Source of the DNA: Gammaproteobacteria bacterium Ga0077536
GTDB taxonomy: Bacteria > Pseudomonadota > Gammaproteobacteria > Ga0077536
Reading direction: 5' to 3'
Assembly: GCA_001464935.1 (NCBI GenBank)
Contig: LNEL01000055.1
Coordinates: 19,056 to 83,055, forward strand
Length of the DNA: 64,000 nucleotides
The notes under the pieces were generated by a model. That model searched no databases. It worked only from the letters and a program-made list of their open reading frames with translations, and was not told the DNA's origin. The first letter of the stretch is position 1. Each line of letters opens with the position of its first letter. Below, piece by piece: positions 50,895-58,913 of the stretch. Position numbers and translations under genes: made by a program.

Positions 50895-52060
50895 CCGTCA
50901 CCCCCGATCGTGCAGAACTGCTGAACGAACGCGGCGAGGCCGACGACAGGCGCCGTGCCCGCGTCGGCCGCCGCCGCGAGATGCGTGCCGCAACGCGTAT
51001 CGGACGCCACGAGGACATCGGCGTGCGCGACATCGACCAGCCGCGCCTGCGCCATGCGCTGCGCGGAGTCGGGCGCCAGGCCCGCCATCGTGCCGGCCGC
51101 GCCACAACAGACGGCCGCAGCGGCGAAGCGCGCGTCATTGACGACGACAGCGCCCATGCGCGCGAGCACCTCGCGCAACGGATCCGGCGTGCCACTCTGC
51201 GCGCCGCGTCGGCGCGACGCGCAGGCATCGAACGCGTGGACGCGCAGCGACGGCGGCGCGGCAATGCGCAACCGGCCGGACTCGAGCGCTGCGAGCAGCC
51301 ACGCGGAAAAACTGAAGACCGGCGTGTCCGCGCCCAGCGCGCGGTGCCACGCGGGCCAGCATTCGAGGCCGGACGTCACGACGCAGACGGCCGAGACGTC
51401 GTGCGCGAGACGCTGTTCGGCATACGCGGCATCGTCGACGAACCCGGCTTCGCCCAGCGGTGCGCCACAGCAGCGATCGGCGTCGCCGCGAAAGGCCACG
51501 CGCTCACCCGCCCGGGCCATCAACGCCACGACGGCCCCGGCTTCGCCCGGCGCGGTGTAGGCGCACGCACAGCCGGGCGCATAGAGCACCGTCGCGTCCT
51601 GGGCGGCGAAGGACAGTTCGCCCGCCCATGCGCCGCGTTCGGCGGCCGGGCGCGCATGGGGATTGCCGTGCGTGCGCATCGCGGCACGCAGCTTGTCGAC
51701 GCTGGCCGGCGCATGGCCTGTCGCCACGAGTTCCTCGCGCAGTGCGGCACCCACCTGCGCCGGCCGCAGCCCGATGGGACAGACCTGTTCGCAGTTGCCG
51801 CAGCCCGTGCACGCGAACACGCGCTCGGCGAGCACGTCGCGGTCGAGCGCGGCTCCCTCGACCCACGCGCGCGCGGCGGCGATGAATCCGCGTCCCGAGT
51901 AACTCGCGATCGGTGCGTGATGGCCGATCGTCGGACACACGTGATCAATCCCGCGCTCGACCCACACCGCATCCACGCAGTAACCGCAGTCGGCGCAGTG
52001 GTAGAGATCGGCCGCGAAGGCGCCGAGACGCGCCGGCGCGGAGGTCGCGCCCTCGCTCAC
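50891..52060 (-). CDS. Fe-S oxidoreductase with two 4Fe-4S and two CCG domains
   Basis: A 389-residue protein with two ferredoxin-like clusters: Cys22/25/28/42 in HCADCGYC and VCP, where the spacing to the fourth Cys is longer than usual, and Cys84/87/90/94 in CTGCGNCEQVCPIG. Two cysteine-rich CCG motifs follow (CCGAPLGEAG and CCGAAGTMAG), as in GlcF, HdrD and LutA proteins that pass electrons between a flavoprotein and the quinone pool. Start is GTG 52060, overlapping the upstream stop (GTGA). The alternative longer frame overlaps the Tat protein gene and is a shadow. Confidence 0.87.
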   Translation of the reverse strand: MSEGATSAPARLGAFAADLYHCADCGYCVDAVWVERGIDHVCPTIGHHAPIASYSGRGFIAAARAWVEGAALDRDVLAERVFACTGCGNCEQVCPIGLRPAQVGAALREELVATGHAPASVDKLRAAMRTHGNPHARPAAERGAWAGELSFAAQDATVLYAPGCACAYTAPGEAGAVVALMARAGERVAFRGDADRCCGAPLGEAGFVDDAAYAEQRLAHDVSAVCVVTSGLECWPAWHRALGADTPVFSFSAWLLAALESGRLRIAAPPSLRVHAFDACASRRRGAQSGTPDPLREVLARMGAVVVNDARFAAAAVCCGAAGTMAGLAPDSAQRMAQARLVDVAHADVLVASDTRCGTHLAAAADAGTAPVVGLAAFVQQFCTIGGDG

Positions 52061-53526
52061 GCCTGGCCTGACTTCTTCAGCCAGCGCGCGACATTGCGCG
52101 CATGCGTCGCGAGGTAGGGATCGCGCACGAACTTGTCGTAGAACGTGGTCTCCAGCCGATGCGCCTGGGTGTAGAAGCGCATGTAGATCGTCGGCACCGT
52201 ACCGGGGAACTTGCCGTAGGTCGCGTGGATGTACTCGGCAATCTTCACCACCGCCTCGACCAGTTCGGGTTCGGGCGGCACGGCGCCACCCTTGATCTTC
52301 GCGTTGTCGAGGAACGGGCCTGGCGATTGCGGATCGTAGGTGCCGCCCTGCGCGAACTTCAGATCGACATAGGCCTGCACAGCCGCGCGCATGTCCTTGT
52401 GGTAAGGCGGGCAGTAGCCTTCGTATACGCCGTCGAGGCCGATCGGATTCGGCACACCCCATTTCGGGTTCGTCTCGAAGCGGAAGCCCATGCCCGGCAC
52501 GCCCTTCGCGGCGCCCGCGCCCATCAGCGAGAACGGGCTGATGCCGGAGAAGAACCAGCCGCCGAGGCCGATCGTCTGCAGCGCGAGCGAGATGTTGTGG
52601 CCGATGTCGCCCATTTCCACGCCCGAGCAGGTCAGGATGTACTGCTCCATGTAGGACAGCGCGTACTTCTTTTCGGGATTCAGCAGGCCGCTTTTGAAGA
52701 AGGCGTCGAGATCGCCGGCCGGCCGGCCGTTCGCATCGTCCCACACGGTGTAGCCCGAGCCGGCGACGATGAACAGGAAGCCGAGCAGCTGCTCGGACAC
52801 GTTGGCGACGGGCATGAACACGGTGGAGCCCGGCACGTTCGCGTTCCACACGTTGTGCGCGCTGTAGTGCGGCTCGCCGCGCGGCAGATCGACGCGCGTA
52901 TCGGACAGCTTGCGGGTCTTGTCCTTGACCGCCGCAATCAGGCGCTCGGCGTCGGACAGGCGATCGTGCGCCCAGTTGCCGTCGGTGTTCGCGTCGCGGG
53001 TGCTGACGAAGTAGGTGCCACCATCTTCGGTGTAGAACATGTCGGCATTGCCGATGCCGGCGGCCGACGGCGTGGTGCGCCCGGTATAGCGCGCGGAGTA
53101 GGTCGACAGGCCCGCTTCGGCTTCGGAATACGGAATGCCGAAATGCATGCCGGACACGCCGAGCCCGGCAGCGATCAGCAGTGAGCGCTCGAAGTCGTCG
53201 AGCGGCACCGGCGTCTTTTCGGACTTGAACTTCAACGGGCCGCGCGGGATCTCCATGCCCCAGCCGAAGCGCCGTGAGCGGCGGCCGAACAGCGCCGAAT
53301 ACAGCGGAAAGTCGGTCGATTCCTTCAACAGCGCATTCCATTCAGCGATCTGCTCGGGCGTCGCGGCGACAGCGCCCGCGTCCACGGTGGCGGCGTCGGC
53401 GCGGCGCACGGCGCCGCCGGCGAGTGAGGCCAGCGCCGACAGGAACAGGAAGGTGCGGCGCGACAGGCGCGTGCCGAGCGAGGCGTTGTCCACGGCGGCA
53501 TGCGCGGGAAGCTGGGAATCGGACAT
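52057..53526 (-). CDS. Tat-exported nitroreductase-like protein
   Basis: A 489-residue protein with a clear twin-arginine signal: LSRRTFLFLSALASLAGGAV (Arg23-Arg24) and a likely cleavage after RRADA. The mature part resembles the nitroreductase/SagB-type FMN fold: FGRRSRRFGWGMEIP, LLIAAGLGVSGMHFGIPYSE, TGRTTPSAAGIGNADMFYTE, and VEMGDIGHNISLALQTIGLG. I could not name a family with certainty; the length is well above ordinary nitroreductases (about 200). It heads a run with Fe-S and FAD genes and is divergent from a CoA-transferase pair, pointing to a periplasmic redox role. GGAG lies 11 bases before the ATG. Confidence 0.6.
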   Translation of the reverse strand: MSDSQLPAHAAVDNASLGTRLSRRTFLFLSALASLAGGAVRRADAATVDAGAVAATPEQIAEWNALLKESTDFPLYSALFGRRSRRFGWGMEIPRGPLKFKSEKTPVPLDDFERSLLIAAGLGVSGMHFGIPYSEAEAGLSTYSARYTGRTTPSAAGIGNADMFYTEDGGTYFVSTRDANTDGNWAHDRLSDAERLIAAVKDKTRKLSDTRVDLPRGEPHYSAHNVWNANVPGSTVFMPVANVSEQLLGFLFIVAGSGYTVWDDANGRPAGDLDAFFKSGLLNPEKKYALSYMEQYILTCSGVEMGDIGHNISLALQTIGLGGWFFSGISPFSLMGAGAAKGVPGMGFRFETNPKWGVPNPIGLDGVYEGYCPPYHKDMRAAVQAYVDLKFAQGGTYDPQSPGPFLDNAKIKGGAVPPEPELVEAVVKIAEYIHATYGKFPGTVPTIYMRFYTQAHRLETTFYDKFVRDPYLATHARNVARWLKKSGQA

Positions 53527-53668
53527 GGCGTGAGTCTCCGGCGATCGTGAGTGGCGGCGATGGTAGCGCGGTTCGCAGCCCCGCAGTATCGCGCCGGAGA
53601 GCCGGTGGTGTCTCCCCGGCGCCGGCGATCCGTGCGACATTGGCGCCAGTCCCCTGCGAAAATCGATC

Positions 53669-54469
53669 ATGAGCACGATTGTCCAGACCTTGACCGAGTT
53701 CGTCGCCGACATCGTCGACGACAGCCGCGTCGCCATTCCGCCCGACTACAGTGGCGTTGCCATGGCCGCCACGCGCGCCTTGATCCTGCGCGGCGCGCGC
53801 GGCCTGCGCCTCGTTGCCGTGCCACAGGCCGGCTTCCAGGCCGACATCCTGATCGGCGCCGGGTGTGTGGCGTCGATCGAGACCGCCGGCATCAACCTCG
53901 GCGAGTACGGCCTCGCGCCGCGCTACACCGACGCCATCCAGCGCGGCGAACTGCGCGTGATCGACGCGACCTGCCCGGCGGTGCACGCAGGCCTGCAGGC
54001 GGCCGAGAAAGGCATTCCGTTCATGCCGCTGCGCGGCATCCTCGGTTCCGACCTGCTGCGCGTACGGCCGGACTGGCGCGTGATCGACAATCCCTATGGC
54101 GACCACGATCCGATCGTGCTGATTCCGGCCATCAGACCGGACATCGCGCTGTTCCACGCCGCCTGCGCCGATCGCGACGGCAATGTGTGGGTCGGCGTGC
54201 GGCGTGAGCTGATGACGATGGCGCATGCCGCCGCGCGCAGCTTCGTGACGGTCGAGTCAGTCAGCGATCGCAACCTGCTCGAGGATCCGGCGCTGGCTGC
54301 CGGCACGATTCCCGGGCTTTACATCGACCGCGTGTGCGTGGCACCCGGAGGCATGCGGCCACTGCCGTTCGGCGACGATGCCGGCGACGCGGCAGCACTC
54401 AGCACCTACGCGCGCGGCGCTGCAAGCCCCGAGGGCTACGCGCAATGGCTCGCAGGCTGGCTCGCATGA
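53669..54469 (+). CDS. CoA-transferase subunit A, glutaconate type
   Basis: A 266-residue family I CoA-transferase alpha-type subunit: ILRGARGLRLVAVPQAGFQA, GAGCVASIETAGINLGEYGL, GIPFMPLRGILGSDLL, and PDIALFHAACADRDGNVWVG. Family members move CoA between acyl groups; the steroid ring-opening hydrolase IpdAB also belongs to this fold, so hydrolase activity is a second possibility. It overlaps its partner by 4 bp. The 142-bp gap to the divergent Tat gene should hold promoters for both, but I see no strong match. Confidence 0.8.
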   Translation: MSTIVQTLTEFVADIVDDSRVAIPPDYSGVAMAATRALILRGARGLRLVAVPQAGFQADILIGAGCVASIETAGINLGEYGLAPRYTDAIQRGELRVIDATCPAVHAGLQAAEKGIPFMPLRGILGSDLLRVRPDWRVIDNPYGDHDPIVLIPAIRPDIALFHAACADRDGNVWVGVRRELMTMAHAAARSFVTVESVSDRNLLEDPALAAGTIPGLYIDRVCVAPGGMRPLPFGDDAGDAAALSTYARGAASPEGYAQWLAGWLA

Positions 54470-55182
54470 GCGCGTACACCGACGAGGAATTGATGGCCGT
54501 GACGATGGCGCGTCTGCTCGCCGATTCGCAGCACGTGGCGGTGGGCGCGCTGTCGCCGCTGCCCGCCACCGCCGCGCTGCTCGCCCGCGCGCGCCGGCCC
54601 GGACTGCGCGTGACGATACTCGGCAGCCGCCACCACAACCCGTTCACCGACGGCGGCCGCGAACTGTTCGACTGCGCGGCGCAGGGCCGCATCGACACCT
54701 TCTTCCTGAGCGGCGCGCAGATCGACGGCCAGGCGAACATCAACCTGGTCGGCACCGGCGACTACGCAAAGCCGACGAAGCGCTTCCCCGGCAGTTTCGG
54801 CTCCGCGTACCTGTATTCGCTGGTGAAGACGGTGATCCTGTTCAAGCCCGAACACACCCCGCGTGTGCTGGTGCCGAGAGTCGAGTTCGTCAGCGCCGCA
54901 GGCGTGTCGCCACCACACGAGTATCGTCCTGGCGGGCCGCGCCACCTGGTGACGGGGCGCGCGCTGTTCGATTTCGCGCAGGGGAGGTTCACGCTGAAGA
55001 GCGTGCATCCCGGGCAGACGGTCGAGGACATCGTGCGCGAGACCGGGTTTGATTTCGACCGCGGTGCCGTCGGCGCGACGCCACCGCCGTCTGGCGACGA
55101 ACTCGCGCTGTTGCGCGGAGTCGTGCGCCGGGAAGTCGCCGATACCTATCCGCGCTTTGCGGCGAAGGCTTTTGGCGTCTGA
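54466..55182 (+). CDS. CoA-transferase subunit B, glutaconate type
   Basis: A 238-residue partner of the preceding gene. FLSGAQIDGQANINLVGTGD is the core motif of GctB-like subunits; GGPRHLVTGRALFDF and LKSVHPGQTVEDIVRETGF complete it. The usual catalytic glutamate motif of active CoA-transferases was not identified with confidence by eye. The ATG overlaps the subunit A stop (ATGA). It converges with the VPLPA-CTERM gene. Confidence 0.8.
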   Translation: MSAYTDEELMAVTMARLLADSQHVAVGALSPLPATAALLARARRPGLRVTILGSRHHNPFTDGGRELFDCAAQGRIDTFFLSGAQIDGQANINLVGTGDYAKPTKRFPGSFGSAYLYSLVKTVILFKPEHTPRVLVPRVEFVSAAGVSPPHEYRPGGPRHLVTGRALFDFAQGRFTLKSVHPGQTVEDIVRETGFDFDRGAVGATPPPSGDELALLRGVVRREVADTYPRFAAKAFGV

Positions 55183-55341
55183 TCGGGGGCGCTGCGAAGC
55201 ACGTCGTGCGCGGGCGGCTGGCCGAAGAATTTTGCCACCGAGAAGAAAATAGATTGGGCGCTGGTCCGCCCGGGTGTTCCGGGCCACTCACGCCGCGCCT
55301 GCCTCTCGAGTGGCCGGTCGACAATCCCGTTCAGCGATGTC

Positions 55342-55363
55342 GGCGGCCGCTGGCGCGGCCGCC
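55342..55363. terminator. GC-rich hairpin between convergent genes
   Basis: GGCGGCCGC-TGGC-GCGGCCGCC is a perfect 9-bp stem with a 4-nt loop, 12 bp after the stop of the VPLPA-CTERM gene on the minus strand and within the 192-bp convergent gap. It lacks a T tract. No gene is seen in the rest of the gap. Confidence 0.45.
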
Positions 55364-55374
55364 GGGTGCCCGTG

Positions 55375-56115
55375 TCAGACCGCAGTCGATCGACGCGCCA
55401 CCGCACCGAGGCCGCACAGCGCGCCGCCGAGGAGCCACACCGCCGCCGGCAGCGGCACCGGCGCCACGGCGGCGGCCGGCGCGAAGTCGATGCTCAGCAG
55501 CGGGCGCAGCCGGGCGAGCGCCACCGGGCCGGCACTGCGGTACATGTCGGTCTGCACGATCCAGTCGTCGGTGCTGTCGATCAGAAAGGCCCAACCGAAG
55601 TTGCTGGCGCCGTTCACCCAGGCCGCGACGGAATCGGTGACGTCGAACACGACATGCCGTTCGTCCGCCAGCCCGGTCCTGGTGTCATCGGCGGTCAACA
55701 CCGCATCGATGCCTGGGGTGACGCCGCCATCGAGGCTGTTCCAGCTGCTCGCGGCGTCCCAGTGGCTCAGCATGCGGTGCACGCTGACCGTCCCGACGGT
55801 CGGATCCTTCGTGAACAGGCGCAACGACGCGCTGTTGATCGTGGCCCCGGCCGGGACGCCGAGCGCGCTGACGATATCGTCGAAGCGCAACAGCCACTGC
55901 GACTGCGCGTTGCCGCCGTAGCGATTGGTCTGCAGGTCGATCACTGCGGTCGGCATCAGAACGGGGCGGACCCCGTCAGCGGCAGCGGCGGACAGCACGC
56001 GGCTTTCCGTCCCCGTATAGCCGTTCAGGCCGTCCTGGAAACTGACGGTCGCGGCCTGGGCGCCGGCAGCCGCCAGCAGTGTGAGAGTCGTAGCGATGAG
56101 CGTGGGCTTCAGCAT
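55375..56115 (-). CDS. DNRLRE-like exported protein with VPLPA-CTERM sorting tail
   Basis: A 246-residue exported protein. The signal is MLKPTLIATTLTLLAAAGA and cleavage is near AQA-AT. The body has the order of a DNRLRE domain: GYTGTESRVL, WLLRFDDIVSALGVPAGA, INSASLRLF, SSWNSLDGG, VVFDVTDSVAAWVNG. The C-terminus is VPLPAAVWLLGGALCGLG then a basic RR stretch, the VPLPA-CTERM version of the PEP-CTERM signal recognised by an exosortase. This predicts an exosortase and a biofilm-type sugar polymer locus elsewhere. AGGAG lies eight bases before the ATG. Confidence 0.85.
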   Translation of the reverse strand: MLKPTLIATTLTLLAAAGAQAATVSFQDGLNGYTGTESRVLSAAAADGVRPVLMPTAVIDLQTNRYGGNAQSQWLLRFDDIVSALGVPAGATINSASLRLFTKDPTVGTVSVHRMLSHWDAASSWNSLDGGVTPGIDAVLTADDTRTGLADERHVVFDVTDSVAAWVNGASNFGWAFLIDSTDDWIVQTDMYRSAGPVALARLRPLLSIDFAPAAAVAPVPLPAAVWLLGGALCGLGAVARRSTAV

Positions 56116-56203
56116 TGTGCGTTCTCCTGGGCATCGCGCTCCCCGCTGCCGCTTCGAAAGCCGGACGGGTGCGCCTGCGGAACGAATGCTAGGGCTCGCA
56201 GCC

Positions 56204-56237
56204 CCGGACGAATGCGACGGCGGTCGCATTCGTCCGG
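56204..56237. promoter_or_regulatory. Perfect 15-bp palindrome upstream of the VPLPA-CTERM gene
   Basis: CCGGACGAATGCGAC and its exact inverse are separated by GGCG. It lies in the 183-bp gap between the kinase gene stop (56299) and the VPLPA-CTERM gene start (56115). It could end the kinase transcript, since a second small stem (GGGCT/AGCCC) is adjacent, or serve as an operator. No T tract is present. Confidence 0.5.
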
Positions 56238-56298
56238 CCTGAACTGTCAGCGATTGTGGCGGTGCGGAAAAATTACCGGCCGCATGGCCCGTGCGCTC

Positions 56299-57315
56299 TC
56301 ACGCGGCGGGGTCGAGCAACAGCTGGCGTGCGCGCTCGAACATGTTCGACAGCGTCAGCGCCATCATTTCCCAGATCGGATCGTGGCGCTGGCCGCGGCG
56401 ATGGAGCTTCACGTTGAGACAACCGATCGACGCGAGCCGGAAGCCCGCAAAGGCCTGGAACCATGGAATGTCGGCATAGGTCCGGCCCATGCCGCGCTCA
56501 TAGAGATCACGCAGTTCGGCAGTCGCTGGCGGATGGATCGAACTCCACTCGTCGACCCAGTTGTGGCGGTCGGCCGCCATCATCAGCCAGCCGATGTCGA
56601 GCAACTGGGCGCCGATGCCGGCGAGTTCCCAGTCGATGATGCCGGTCATCCGGTTGTGTTCGTAGAGGATGTTGCCGGGCTGGTAGTCGCCGTGGAACAC
56701 GCCGATCGGATCTGCCGCCGGCATCGTGTCCAGCAACAGGCGCTCGACCTCCTCGGCCTGCGCAATCCAGTGCGGCTCGGGCGAATGCAGGTAGATCTTG
56801 CGCCAGCGGCGAATCATGTCGTCGAGCGGTTCCGGGGACTCCCAGTCCGCCAGGTGTGTGCGCCAGTCGAAGCGGTGAATCCGCGGCAGGGCCTCGACGC
56901 ACTGCCGCCACAGCGACTCGGTCGGATCCTTCTCGCGCGAGAACGAATGATGCGGATCCCACACGAAGAACACACGCCCGGGCAGCCGCTCCATCACGAT
57001 GAACGGCACGCCGAACCAGTGTTCGTTCTCGTCCGCATAGGGCACGTCGGGCACCGGCAGGCCCGCAGCGTGCATCGCGCGCAGCAGCGGCGCCTGCCGG
57101 TAGACGTCGGTGTTGCCGCGCCGGGCCACGCCCTGCGGCGGAATCTTCAGCACGTAATGTCCGGCGATCTCGTGCGCACCCTTGCGCCGCGTCTCGAACA
57201 GGAAGGTCAGGCCTGCGTGGCCGTCGGACTCATGCAGGCCCGCGAGTTCGAGATCGGCGCCCATCCGGTCGTGGATGAAGCCCTGCAGGTTCGCGTTCAG
57301 TGTCTCGTTGGTCAT
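56299..57315 (-). CDS. APH-fold phosphotransferase (ACAD10/11-like)
   Basis: A 338-residue protein with the aminoglycoside-phosphotransferase kinase fold: VFHGDYQPGNILYE is the catalytic loop and GIIDWELAGIG the metal-binding loop. In such gene neighbourhoods this family resembles the kinase domain of ACAD10/ACAD11, which acts on hydroxyacyl-CoA compounds, rather than a drug-resistance enzyme. That assignment is inference from the nearby acyl-CoA genes. It starts 18 bp after the PNPOx-fold gene stop. Confidence 0.8.
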   Translation of the reverse strand: MTNETLNANLQGFIHDRMGADLELAGLHESDGHAGLTFLFETRRKGAHEIAGHYVLKIPPQGVARRGNTDVYRQAPLLRAMHAAGLPVPDVPYADENEHWFGVPFIVMERLPGRVFFVWDPHHSFSREKDPTESLWRQCVEALPRIHRFDWRTHLADWESPEPLDDMIRRWRKIYLHSPEPHWIAQAEEVERLLLDTMPAADPIGVFHGDYQPGNILYEHNRMTGIIDWELAGIGAQLLDIGWLMMAADRHNWVDEWSSIHPPATAELRDLYERGMGRTYADIPWFQAFAGFRLASIGCLNVKLHRRGQRHDPIWEMMALTLSNMFERARQLLLDPAA

Positions 57316-57333
57316 GTCGTGCCCGGATCGTGA

Positions 57334-57873
57334 TCAGTCGGTCGTGCGGCCCAGCAATTCAGGGGCCGCCTGTTTCACCTTGGCGTCGTCGGTCCAGTAG
57401 CGCTTCGCCCAGATGCCGTCGTAGGACTCACCCTCGACCGGCATGCGCCAGGTCTTGACGTCGGCGTCCGCGAGTCGCACCGCACACAGCGCGCGCGGCT
57501 GATCGTCGGTGCCGTCGACGTAGGCGTTCGCATCGGTCGTCGGCAGATAGCGCTGCGCGATGCGGCGATAGCGATCGCGCCAGAGATCGTCATGGCCCAC
57601 CTCGTGCACGATTGTCGCGGTGCCGCGAACCAGCACTTTGCGATACGGCAGGCAGGCTTCGTCGATGCACAGCGCCACGCGCGGATCGCGCCGCAGGTGC
57701 TGCAGCCACGCCGAATGCTGGCGCGGCGTGAACCAGATCGTGTCCTCTTCGTACAGGTACCAGATCGGACACAGGTGCGGCGCGCCCGTCTCGTCCAGCG
57801 TGCCGATGTCCATGATGATACCCGGCACTTCCGTCAGAAAGGCCTGGCGTTCGGCTGATGTCAGCTTCGGCAT
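57334..57873 (-). CDS. Pyridoxamine 5'-phosphate oxidase-fold protein
   Basis: A 179-residue flavin-binding split-barrel protein. PGIIMDIGTLDETGAPHLCP, PIWYLYEEDTIWFTP, and DPRVALCIDEACLPYRKVLV match the PNPOx-like superfamily, which includes FMN and F420 proteins. Cofactor and substrate cannot be set by eye; it is not the classic PdxH because the C-terminal PdxH motifs are absent. GAGGGGAG lies six bases before the ATG. It is divergent from the acyl-CoA genes, sharing a 128-bp intergenic region. Confidence 0.75.
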   Translation of the reverse strand: MPKLTSAERQAFLTEVPGIIMDIGTLDETGAPHLCPIWYLYEEDTIWFTPRQHSAWLQHLRRDPRVALCIDEACLPYRKVLVRGTATIVHEVGHDDLWRDRYRRIAQRYLPTTDANAYVDGTDDQPRALCAVRLADADVKTWRMPVEGESYDGIWAKRYWTDDAKVKQAAPELLGRTTD

Positions 57874-58001
57874 GATGCGCTCCCCTCTTGGTTGTCGTTG
57901 GCAGCCCGGCGGGCCGGGCTCATCGTAGCGCGAATGCGCGCGCGGCTGACCCGTCCCGGGCCAGGAATGCCATAATGCCGCTACTCCCGAGGGCAGTGCG
58001 C

Positions 58002-58445
58002 ATGATCGACCGCAAGTTCATAGGCTACGCATCGAAGCCGTTCGTCGCCGACGTCGAACGCGGCCGGCTGCGCTTCTTCGCCAAGGCCATCGGCGAGACC
58101 AATCCCCTCTACCTGGATGAAGACACCGCGCGACGCGCCGGACATCCCGATCTGCCGGTGCCGCAAACCTTCTTCTTCTGCCTCGAGATGGACCGCCCCG
58201 ACCCTTATGGCTGGTTCGACGATCTCGGCATCGAACTGCCGAAAGTCCTGCACGGCGAGCAGCAGTTCACCTACCACCGCCTGGCCTACGCCGGTGATCG
58301 CCTGCGCTTCGACTCGACGGTCACCGACGTCTATGACAAGAAGGGCGGCCTGCTCGAATTCGTGGTGCAGGACAACGTGATCACCAACCAGCGCGCGGAG
58401 CGCGTCGCCGAGTTCCGGCGCACGCTGGTGATTCGCCATGGATGA
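58002..58445 (+). CDS. MaoC-type dehydratase, FAS1-like N-terminal subunit
   Basis: A 147-residue hotdog-fold protein. It begins MIDRKFIGYASKPFVADVER and continues RFFAKAIGETNPLYLDED, the slot for the hydratase-2 motif, but the catalytic Asp and His of that motif are here Glu and Tyr. HGEQQFTYHRLAYAGDRL is the typical second strand. It is probably the non-catalytic partner of the next gene, which overlaps it by 8 bp. GAGGG lies about ten bases before the ATG. Confidence 0.8.
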   Translation: MIDRKFIGYASKPFVADVERGRLRFFAKAIGETNPLYLDEDTARRAGHPDLPVPQTFFFCLEMDRPDPYGWFDDLGIELPKVLHGEQQFTYHRLAYAGDRLRFDSTVTDVYDKKGGLLEFVVQDNVITNQRAERVAEFRRTLVIRHG

Positions 58446-58869
58446 AGCGGTGCGCTACTCACGGGTGAACGTCGGCGACGTCCTGCCACCGCTGGTGATG
58501 CCGCCGGTGTCGCGCCTCACGCTCGCGCTGTACTGCGGCGCCTCGGGCGACCATAACCCGTTGCACGTCGATCAGGACTTCGCCCGCGAGGCCGGCCTCG
58601 GTGATGTCATTGCGCACGGCATGCTGATCATGGCCTACATGGGCCGCACGCTGACGAACTGGGTGCCGCAAGAGGCCATCCAGACCTTCGGCACGCGCTT
58701 CCAGGCAATGACGCGCGTCGGCGACGCCATCACCTGCACCGCGCGTATCACTGAAAAATTGGCCGACACACTGCCCGACGCGCACGCCGTGCGCGTGACG
58801 GTCGAAGCCCGCGACCAGCGCGGCGAACTGAAAGCGGCGGGCGATGCGTTGATCGCATTGCCCGTCTGA
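58438..58869 (+). CDS. MaoC-type enoyl-CoA hydratase subunit
   Basis: A 143-residue hotdog-fold protein with an intact hydratase-2 motif: YCGASGDHNPLHVDQDFA, with Asp and His as the catalytic pair, and VIAHGMLIMAYMGRTL after it. Such (R)-specific enoyl-CoA hydratases add water across trans-2-enoyl-CoA. Its partner upstream lacks the catalytic residues, so the pair is predicted to work as a heteromer, as known for steroid side-chain hydratases. Confidence 0.87.
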   Translation: MDEAVRYSRVNVGDVLPPLVMPPVSRLTLALYCGASGDHNPLHVDQDFAREAGLGDVIAHGMLIMAYMGRTLTNWVPQEAIQTFGTRFQAMTRVGDAITCTARITEKLADTLPDAHAVRVTVEARDQRGELKAAGDALIALPV

Positions 58870-58913
58870 ACGCGCGTCGACACGCGCTCCCTGCACAGAC
58901 GACGGAGATCACG

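Noticed and set aside
55366..57333. A 655-codon plus-strand open frame over the VPLPA-CTERM and kinase genes
   Set aside because: Both minus-strand genes show signal or catalytic motifs; this frame has none.
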